Made by a program: the position numbers and the translations under genes
Notes under the pieces: generated by a model
What the model saw: the letters and a program-made list of their open reading frames with translations, nothing else
What the model was told of the DNA's origin: nothing
The model's database searches: none
In this document: positions 57,979-64,000 of the stretch, in pieces
Layout: every line of letters starts with the position of its first letter
Position numbering within the stretch: position 1 is the stretch's first letter
NCBI GenBank assembly: GCA_023441105.1
Contig: JAEZQX010000168.1
Location: 1 to 64,000, forward strand
Direction: 5' to 3'
DNA from: Pseudomonadota bacterium
GTDB taxonomy: Bacteria; Pseudomonadota; Gammaproteobacteria; Burkholderiales; Burkholderiaceae
Length of the DNA stretch: 64,000 bases

Positions 57979-59135
57979 GCCCGACCCCGCCGCTGCTGCG
58001 GGTCGAGGGGCTGGTCAAGCACTTCGCGACCTCGCGCCGGCTGTTCGGCCGCGGCGCCGCCAGGGTGCGGGCGGTGGACGGTGTCGACCTGACGGTGGCG
58101 GCGGGCGAGACGCTGGGCGTCGTCGGCGAATCGGGCTGCGGCAAGTCGACGCTGGGGCGGCTGATGCTGCGGCTGATCGAGCCCACCGCCGGGCGCGTGC
58201 TGCTCGAAGGCGTCGACCTGGCGACGCTGGACGCGTCATCCCTGCGGGCGCGCCGGCGCCTGCTGCAGATGATCTTCCAGGATCCCTATTCGTCGCTGAA
58301 CCCCACCATGACGGTCGGCGAGATCCTGGCCGAGCCGCTGCGCCTGCACGGCATCGCGCGATCGGCCGCGGCGGTGGGCGAGCGGGTGGCCGAGCTGCTG
58401 CGCATCGTCGGCCTCGATCCGGTCCACGCGCGCCGCTACCCGCACGAGTTCTCCGGCGGCCAGCGGCAGCGCGTCGGCATCGCCCGGGCACTGGCCGTCG
58501 AACCGCGGCTGGTGGTCTGCGACGAGGCGGTGTCGGCCCTCGACGTCTCGGTGCAGGCGCAGGTCATCAACCTGATGATGGACCTGCAGCGGCGCTTCGA
58601 CCTGGCCTATGTCTTCATCGCCCACGATCTCGCGGTGGTCCGGCACATCGCCTCGCGGGTGGCGGTGATGTACCTCGGCCGCATCGTCGAGATCGGCGAC
58701 AAGCAGGCGATCTTCGAGCGGCCGCGCCATCCCTACACCCGGGCGTTGCTGGATGCGGTACCCCAGCCGGTGCCGCGGGACGCGAGAGGCGGGGCAGCCG
58801 CGGGAACGCGGCGACTGGTCCTCGAGGGCGACATCCCCAATCCCTCCGCGCCGCCGTCGGGCTGCCATTTCCACACCCGCTGTCCCTACGCCCAGGCGCG
58901 CTGCCGGACCGAGGAGCCGATGCTTGCGCCCGCCCCGGGCGCGGGCGAACATGGGGCAGCCTGTCATTTCGCCGAGCAGATCGCGCAGCAGAACGCACGA
59001 CCGATCGGGGTATCGGGCCTGGCGGTCCGCCCCGGCAGCGGGCAAACCGATGAGGCCCTGGCGCTGCGGTTGCAGCGACTGCAGCAGGCCTTCGTGCGCA
59101 GGACACCACCCACCGAGGAGCGAGCATCACCATGA
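57975..59135 (+). CDS. dppF: Dipeptide/oligopeptide ABC transporter ATPase (DppF-like)
   Basis: 386 residues. Walker A ([14 protein letters not shown]), signature [10 protein letters not shown], Walker B ([12 protein letters not shown]), switch AHDLAVVRH and the Cys cluster ([14 protein letters not shown]) are present. It begins with an ATGA overlap and ends with another into the receptor gene. A tail of about 50 residues follows the Cys cluster, longer than usual. Confidence 0.93.
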   Translation: MSPTPPLLRVEGLVKHFATSRRLFGRGAARVRAVDGVDLTVAAGETLGVVGESGCGKSTLGRLMLRLIEPTAGRVLLEGVDLATLDASSLRARRRLLQMIFQDPYSSLNPTMTVGEILAEPLRLHGIARSAAAVGERVAELLRIVGLDPVHARRYPHEFSGGQRQRVGIARALAVEPRLVVCDEAVSALDVSVQAQVINLMMDLQRRFDLAYVFIAHDLAVVRHIASRVAVMYLGRIVEIGDKQAIFERPRHPYTRALLDAVPQPVPRDARGGAAAGTRRLVLEGDIPNPSAPPSGCHFHTRCPYAQARCRTEEPMLAPAPGAGEHGAACHFAEQIAQQNARPIGVSGLAVRPGSGQTDEALALRLQRLQQAFVRRTPPTEERASP

Positions 59136-60673
59136 AATCCGCCTTCCTGCAGTCCCGGTTCGCCTTGCTGTCGTTGGCCATTTGCGGTGGTCTCGGCGCG
59201 GTCGTCCCCGCCTTGCCGGTCCAGGCGCAGACGCTGCGCGTCGGCCTCGCGGAGGACCCGGACCTGCTCGATCCGACCCGGGCGCGTACCTTCGTCGGGC
59301 GCATCGTCTTCTCGGCGCTGTGCGACAAGCTCTTCGACATCGACGAGAAGCTCGGCTATGTCCCGCAGCTCGCCACCGCTTACGAATGGTCGGCCGACAA
59401 CAAGGCGTTGACCATCAAGCTGCGCCAGGGCGTCACCTTCCACGACGGCGAGCGGTTCGATGCGGAGGCGGTCAAGTACAACATCGAGCGCCACAAGACG
59501 ATGAAGGGCTCCAACCGCAGCGGCGAGCTGAAGCCGGTGGCCAGCGTCGATGTGGTCGATGCGTCCACCGTGCGCCTCAACCTCGAGGCGCCGTTCTCGC
59601 CGCTGCTGGCGGCGCTGGCCGACCGCGCCGGCATGATGGTCTCGCCCAAGGCGGCGCAGGCCTCCGGCGAGGGCTTCAGCAACCAGCCGGTCTGCTCCGG
59701 CCCGTTCAAGTTCGTCGAGCGGGTGGCGCAGGACCGGATCGTCCTCGAGCGTTACGACGGCTACTGGAACAAGGCCAACATCCATTTCGACAAGGTGATC
59801 TACACGCCGGTGCCGGATGCCACCGTGAGGTTGGCCAACCTCAAGTCCGGACAGTTCGATTTCATCGAGCGGGCAGCCTCATCCGACATGGCGGCGCTGC
59901 GCAAGGACAGCCGCTTCAAGACCGCCGCCATCACCGAGATCGGCTACCAGGGCATCACCATCAACATCGGCAAGAGCGACCGCGCGAAGCAGAACCCGCT
60001 CGGCAAGGACCCGCGGGTGCGCGAGGCCTTCGAGCTGGCGCTCGATCGCGAGGGTATCGTGCAGGTGGTGATGGACGGCGAGGCGGCCGTCGGCAACCAG
60101 TGGGTGGCGCCGAACAACCCCTATTACGCGAAGGGCGCCCCGATTCCCAAGCGCGACGTCGCCAAGGCGAAGGCGCTGCTGAAGGAAGCCGGGGTCAGCA
60201 ACCCGACCTTCACGATGATGACCGCCACCACCTCGGATGCGCAGAAGATCGCCCAGGTGGTGCAGGCGATGACCAAGGAGGCAGGCTTCGACGTCAAGAT
60301 CCAGTCGACCGAGTTCGCCACCTCGCTCAACCTGGCGGACAAGGGCGACTTCGACGCCTACATCCTCGCCTGGAGCGGCCGCGCCGATCCGGACGGCAAC
60401 CTCTACAGCTTCGACGCCTGCAAGCAGCCGCTCAACTACGCCGGCATCTGCGATCCGAAGCTCGACGAGCTGCTGAACCAGCAGCGGACTCAGTCGGACG
60501 CCGCCGCGCGCGGGAAGACCTTCGAGCAGATCGCCGCCATCGCCTTGAAGGAGCGGCCGATCGTCTACCTGTACCACCGCAAGTGGCTCTGGGCCTACAG
60601 CAACAAGCTGTCGGGCGTGCGGGAGCTGCCCGACGGGCTGCTGCGGGTGGACGGCCTGAAGATGGCGCCTTGA
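59132..60673 (+). CDS. Dipeptide ABC transporter substrate-binding protein (family 5)
   Basis: 513 residues with a signal peptide (1-31, cleavage near VQA-QT). SBP_bac_5 motifs include [49 protein letters not shown] (split) and [17 protein letters not shown]. It is co-translated with dppF (ATGA) and is the receptor of the following permeases. Its ligand is probably a short peptide or a related amide, in line with the DUF1028 gene upstream. Confidence 0.92.
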   Translation: MKSAFLQSRFALLSLAICGGLGAVVPALPVQAQTLRVGLAEDPDLLDPTRARTFVGRIVFSALCDKLFDIDEKLGYVPQLATAYEWSADNKALTIKLRQGVTFHDGERFDAEAVKYNIERHKTMKGSNRSGELKPVASVDVVDASTVRLNLEAPFSPLLAALADRAGMMVSPKAAQASGEGFSNQPVCSGPFKFVERVAQDRIVLERYDGYWNKANIHFDKVIYTPVPDATVRLANLKSGQFDFIERAASSDMAALRKDSRFKTAAITEIGYQGITINIGKSDRAKQNPLGKDPRVREAFELALDREGIVQVVMDGEAAVGNQWVAPNNPYYAKGAPIPKRDVAKAKALLKEAGVSNPTFTMMTATTSDAQKIAQVVQAMTKEAGFDVKIQSTEFATSLNLADKGDFDAYILAWSGRADPDGNLYSFDACKQPLNYAGICDPKLDELLNQQRTQSDAAARGKTFEQIAAIALKERPIVYLYHRKWLWAYSNKLSGVRELPDGLLRVDGLKMAP

Positions 60674-60701
60674 AGCTTCGGTTCCTCGCGGACGGCAGGC
60701 G

Positions 60702-61643
60702 GTGACCAGCTACCTCGTCAGGCGCATCGCCACCATCCTGCCGACGCTGGTCTTCGTGACCATGCTGATCTTCGGCCTGCAGCAGCTCCTGCCCGGCGAC
60801 CCGGCGGTGGTGCTGGCCGGCGAGGAGCAGGATCCGCAGGTGATCGCCTACCTGCGCGAAAAGATGCATCTCGACGAACCGCTGCCGATGCGCTACCTCT
60901 ACTGGCTCGGCGGCGTGCTGCAGGGCGACCTCGGCGAATCGATCCGCAACCAGCAGCCGGTGCTGGAGCTGGTGCTGCAGAAGCTGCCGGTGACCATCGA
61001 GCTGGCGGTATTGGCCATGCTGATCGCGCTGGTCATCGGCATTCCCACCGGCATCATCTCGGCGGTACGGCAGGGAACGGCCTGGGATTTCGGCGCCAAT
61101 GCGTTTGCGCTGTGGGGCCTCTCCACGCCCAACTTCTGGCTCGGCATCCTGATGATCCTGCTGTTCTCGGTGCAGCTCGGCTGGCTGCCGGCCTCCGGCT
61201 ACGTGCCGTTCCGGGAGGATCCGGTGGCCAACCTCAAGGCGATGGTGATGCCGGCCTTCGTGCTCGGCACCAACATCGCCGCCGTGCTGATGCGCCACAC
61301 GCGCAGCGCGATGCTGCAGGTGATGAGCGCCGACTACGTGCGCACGGCGCGGGCCAAGGGCCTGAGCCAGCGGGTGGTGATCCTGCGGCACGCCCTGCGC
61401 AACGCGCTCACGCCGGTGATCACGCTCGGCGCGCTCGAGCTCGGCACGCTGCTGTCCGGGGCGGTGCTGACCGAGCAGGTGTTCACCATCCCGGGCTTCG
61501 GCAAGCTGATCGTCGATGCCGTCTTCAACCGCGACTATGCGGTGGTGCAGGGCGTCGTGCTGGTGACCGGCACCGCCTACATCCTGTTGAACCTGCTCGC
61601 CGACATCGCCTACGTGGTGGTGAATCCGAGGCTGCGGGCATGA
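60702..61643 (+). CDS. dppB: Dipeptide ABC transporter permease (DppB-like)
   Basis: 313 residues from GTG 60702, with six membrane segments. The EAA region is RTARAKGLSQRVVILRHALRNALTP (residues ~210-234), and GFGKLIVDAVFNRDYAVVQG is typical of DppB. It lies 28 bp after the receptor stop; the next permease overlaps its stop (ATGA). Confidence 0.94.
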   Translation: MTSYLVRRIATILPTLVFVTMLIFGLQQLLPGDPAVVLAGEEQDPQVIAYLREKMHLDEPLPMRYLYWLGGVLQGDLGESIRNQQPVLELVLQKLPVTIELAVLAMLIALVIGIPTGIISAVRQGTAWDFGANAFALWGLSTPNFWLGILMILLFSVQLGWLPASGYVPFREDPVANLKAMVMPAFVLGTNIAAVLMRHTRSAMLQVMSADYVRTARAKGLSQRVVILRHALRNALTPVITLGALELGTLLSGAVLTEQVFTIPGFGKLIVDAVFNRDYAVVQGVVLVTGTAYILLNLLADIAYVVVNPRLRA

Positions 61644-62542
61644 GCAGCATCGGCGTCGCGCCTGCATTGGGCGAGCCCGCGGAGGTGGTGGACGCCGCGC
61701 CGGCGGGAGGTCGCTGGCGTCAGGCGGCGCGCAAGCTCAGGCGCCGGCCGGCGGCGCTGTTCGGCCTTGCGGTGGTGGTCTTCTTCGTGTTGCTGGCGCT
61801 ACTGGCGCCGTGGCTGTCGCCGCATGATCCGCTGGCCACCAGCTGGAGCGCGATCCGCAAGCCGCCGTCCGCCGCGCACTGGTTCGGCACCGACGACATC
61901 GGCCGCGACGTCCTCGCCCGGGTCATGTGGGGCACGCGGGCATCGCTGGCCGCCGGGGTCGTGTCGGTGGCGATCTCGCTGGCGATCGGCGTGCCGATCG
62001 GCCTCGCGGCCGGCTTCATCGGCGGGTTCACCGACGGCCTGATCTCGCGCATCACCGACGCCTTCCTCGCCTGTCCATTCCTGATCCTGGCGATCGCGAT
62101 GGCGGCGTTCCTCGGGCCGAGCCTGACCAATGCGATGATCGCGATCGGCGTGTCGGCGACGCCGATCTTCGTGCGCCTGACCCGGGCGCAGGTGATCAAC
62201 ATCAAGGTCGAGGACTATGTCGAGGCGGCGCGGGCGCTCGGCAACCCGCCCTGGCGCATCGCCATCCGCCACATCCTGCCCAACGTGATCCCGCCGCTGA
62301 TCGTGCAGACCAGCCTGGCGATCGCCGCCGCCATCATCGCCGAGGCCAGCCTGTCCTTCCTCGGGCTCGGCCAGCAGCCGCCGGCGCCCAGCTGGGGCAG
62401 CATGCTCAACACCGCCAAGAACTACATGGACCAGGCGCCGTGGATGGCGATCTGGCCCGGCCTGGCGATCTTCGTGCTGGTGCTGGCGTTCAACCTGCTG
62501 GGCGACGGGCTGCGGGATGCGCTGGACCCGCGGCGGCGGTAG
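61640..62542 (+). CDS. dppC: Dipeptide ABC transporter permease (DppC-like)
   Basis: 300 residues from ATG 61640 (ATGA overlap). N-terminal cytoplasmic tail (~45 residues), one membrane anchor, HWFGTDDIGRDVLARVMWG, then five more membrane segments and the EAA loop EAARALGNPPWRIAIRHILPN. It completes a five-gene dpp-type importer headed by the DUF1028 gene. A hairpin follows at 62545. Confidence 0.94.
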   Translation: MSSIGVAPALGEPAEVVDAAPAGGRWRQAARKLRRRPAALFGLAVVVFFVLLALLAPWLSPHDPLATSWSAIRKPPSAAHWFGTDDIGRDVLARVMWGTRASLAAGVVSVAISLAIGVPIGLAAGFIGGFTDGLISRITDAFLACPFLILAIAMAAFLGPSLTNAMIAIGVSATPIFVRLTRAQVINIKVEDYVEAARALGNPPWRIAIRHILPNVIPPLIVQTSLAIAAAIIAEASLSFLGLGQQPPAPSWGSMLNTAKNYMDQAPWMAIWPGLAIFVLVLAFNLLGDGLRDALDPRRR

Positions 62543-62544
62543 CC

Positions 62545-62595
62545 GCTGGTAAAGGTGCCGGTGTCGCAACAGGCGGGGCAACAGCCCTTTCCAGC
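62545..62595 (+). terminator. Long-stem hairpin after dppC
   Basis: GCTGG-T-AAAGG (62545-62555) pairs with CCTTTCCAGC (62586-62595) around a 30-base loop, with one bulged base. It starts 2 bp after the dppC stop. There is no clear T-run, so it may end the dpp operon only in part. Confidence 0.4.
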
Positions 62596-62696
62596 GCCGG
62601 CTTCTTGAGGCATTCTTGCTGACTTGGTTCTTACTGAACCCAGGCAAGCAACGGGCGGTCGGGATGTTTTCGGCGGGCTGGATCGGGTAGCAGCAG

Positions 62697-63839
62697 ATGT
62701 TGCAGGCAATCGAAGGGCTGCGCGCGATCGGCGCGTTCTCGGTGGCGATCTCCCATTCCTGGGATTCGCCGATCCGGGCGTCGGCCTGGTTCAACGGCTC
62801 GTTCCTGGTCGTGGACATGTTCTTCGTGCTGAGCGGCTACCTCGTCACGATGGTCCACGCCGAGCGGGCGACCAGCTGGCGACACGGCGGCGGCATGATC
62901 GCCAACCGGCTCGGCCGGCTCTACCCGACGCACATCCTGCTGCTGGGCATCCTGCTCCTGCTGCTCAACCTCAAGCGCGGCTTGAGCCTGCTGCTCGGCG
63001 CGCTGGGCGTCGACGCCGGCATGACGCCGATCAGCGAGCAGCCGGAGATCTTCGACCTCGGCTACTTCCTGCTGACGATCACCCTGCTGCACGGCGTCGG
63101 CATCGACGACAGCGACCTCTTCAACTTCGCCTCCTGGTCGATCTCGGCCGAGTTCTGGGCGTTCGTCACGCTCACGTGCTGCTTCGTCCTGACCCGTGAC
63201 CGGCGCCGGCGCATCGCGCTGGGGTGCGCCGTCGTCGCCCTGTGCATCGGCTTCTACCTCTCGCGCTGGTGGCAACCGGCCACCCACCAGTTCGACAGCT
63301 CGATGCTGCTCGACCGGAACCTGGCGCGGTCGGTGATGGCCTACTTCGTCGGCATGCTGGCGTTCGAAGTTCGCCGCCAATACCTGCAGCAACTGGGCGA
63401 TCGCGCCATCCAGGTACTGCAGGCGATCGCGCTGGTGGCCATCGTGCTGGTGATCTGCAACCAGCCGTGGCTGTTCATGTCGCAGGTCTGGTCGCTGCCG
63501 ATCTGGGCGGCCCTGATCATCAGCCTCAGCTACGACCGCGGCTGGGCGGTGAAGCTGCTCGGCTGCGCCCCGATGGTGTGGCTCGGCGAGCGCAGCTACG
63601 GCATGTACATGGTCCATTCGGTGGTGATCATCATGATCAAGCACCGCGTGCTGATGATCGGGATTCCGTGGGTACGGACCACCATGCTGCTGCCTTACCT
63701 GATTGCCGTGGTGGTCCTGGGGCACCTCATCCACCGCTACGTGGAGATGCCAGCTGCCGCCTGGACCAAGCAGCGGGTCCGGGCGTACCAGGCGCGGCGC
63801 ACGCAGGCCATCGCAGCGGTGGCGGCGCCGAACTCGTAG
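62697..63839 (+). CDS. Acyltransferase_3-family membrane protein
   Basis: 380 residues with about ten membrane segments. It opens with the family motif EGLRAIGAFSVAISHSW (His20 region), then the FLVVDMFFVLSGYLVTM segment and a late YGMYMVHSVVIIMIKH. Such enzymes O-acetylate or acylate cell-surface sugars or lipids (OafA-like), using acyl-CoA. It has no obvious operon partner; the acceptor is unknown. The 154-bp gap before it holds only the hairpin above. Confidence 0.9.
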   Translation: MLQAIEGLRAIGAFSVAISHSWDSPIRASAWFNGSFLVVDMFFVLSGYLVTMVHAERATSWRHGGGMIANRLGRLYPTHILLLGILLLLLNLKRGLSLLLGALGVDAGMTPISEQPEIFDLGYFLLTITLLHGVGIDDSDLFNFASWSISAEFWAFVTLTCCFVLTRDRRRRIALGCAVVALCIGFYLSRWWQPATHQFDSSMLLDRNLARSVMAYFVGMLAFEVRRQYLQQLGDRAIQVLQAIALVAIVLVICNQPWLFMSQVWSLPIWAALIISLSYDRGWAVKLLGCAPMVWLGERSYGMYMVHSVVIIMIKHRVLMIGIPWVRTTMLLPYLIAVVVLGHLIHRYVEMPAAAWTKQRVRAYQARRTQAIAAVAAPNS

Positions 63840-63953
63840 ACCGGCAGAAACCATCCACGAACGGGACGAGGCGCAACTGGGTGCGTTGGCCGGTAGCGCC
63901 GACCGCCATCCTGCTACGCTAGCGCCTCGCAACCACCCAAGGAGATTTCCGCG

Positions 63954-64000
63954 ATGCTCTACGACGTCCGCACCTATGTCTGCCGCCCCGGCACCATCAA
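63954..64000 (+). CDS. NIPSNAP-family protein, 5' end only
   Basis: The window ends 47 bases into this gene. ATG 63954 is preceded by AAGGAGATTTCCGCG, and the first residues MLYDVRTYVCRPGTI match the start of NIPSNAP proteins (typically 100-220 residues). The function of these proteins is poorly known; many accompany amidases and transport genes. The rest is outside the window. Confidence 0.7.
   Translation, partial: MLYDVRTYVCRPGTI

Noticed and set aside
1..64000. tRNA, rRNA, riboswitch or phage attachment sites
   Set aside because: Reading both strands I found no tRNA-like cloverleaf with CCA, no rRNA segment, no recognisable riboswitch core, and no integrase beside a repeated attachment site. 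A covariance-model search would be needed to exclude small RNAs.

Overview
The window is high-GC, tightly packed bacterial DNA. Five extracytoplasmic 'Bug' receptors, a TctA/TctB transporter, many GntR, LysR and IclR regulators and TauD/TfdA dioxygenases suggest a soil- or water-dwelling betaproteobacterium of the order Burkholderiales. The genus cannot be fixed from this sequence. I saw no rRNA, tRNA, CRISPR array, prophage or insertion sequence. Most of the window is uptake-and-catabolism cassettes, each with its own regulator, joined by many 4-bp stop/start overlaps (ATGA).

Layout: (1) 1-5303, a polyamine-type ABC importer followed by a metal-ligand-less M24 'pita-bread' protein, a DadA-like FAD amine/amino acid dehydrogenase and a RidA-like deaminase. 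(2) 5533-12320, an IclR regulator divergent from a crotonase, an ADP-forming acyl-CoA synthetase, a degenerate amidohydrolase, a Bug receptor and a PIG3-type quinone oxidoreductase. (3) 12455-19534, a GntR regulator, then a complete tripartite tricarboxylate transporter (Bug, TctB, TctA) with an RraA-like protein, an amidase and a TauD dioxygenase. (4) 19663-26246, a LysR regulator divergent from TauD, Bug, creatininase-family hydrolase, gamma-glutamyltransferase and a second Bug. (5) 26322-35248, an envelope-polysaccharide-like locus: Hpt protein, GT2 synthase, HEAT-repeat protein, TPR/YaiO-type outer-membrane barrel, two single-domain response regulators, a secreted TIM-barrel-like protein and a LytS-like hybrid sensor kinase. 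(6) 35345-39502, VOC, PfpI, MarR and TauD genes divergent from a Bug gene across a palindromic promoter. (7) 39706-40297, a higBA toxin-antitoxin pair. (8) 40848-46548, a branched-chain-amino-acid-type ABC importer with an extra, signature-less ATPase. (9) 46568-48780, an outer-membrane protein and a frameshifted AAA/DUF4143 ATPase. (10) 48800-55546, a sugar-type ABC importer without its own ATPase, with an enolase-superfamily enzyme and a GntR regulator. (11) 55551-62542, a cytochrome c and a DUF1028 protein joined to a complete dipeptide-type ABC importer. (12) 62697-64000, an acyltransferase and the start of a NIPSNAP gene.

The shared logic is that a periplasmic receptor delivers a substrate (acid, amide, peptide or amine) to a small set of hydrolases and oxidases, under a ligand-sensing regulator encoded next to them. 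The least explained parts are the polysaccharide-like locus with its built-in phosphorelay, the ABC ATPase with no helical/signature segment, and two hydrolase-fold proteins that have lost their family's metal ligands. All functions are read from motifs and context; no searches were run.
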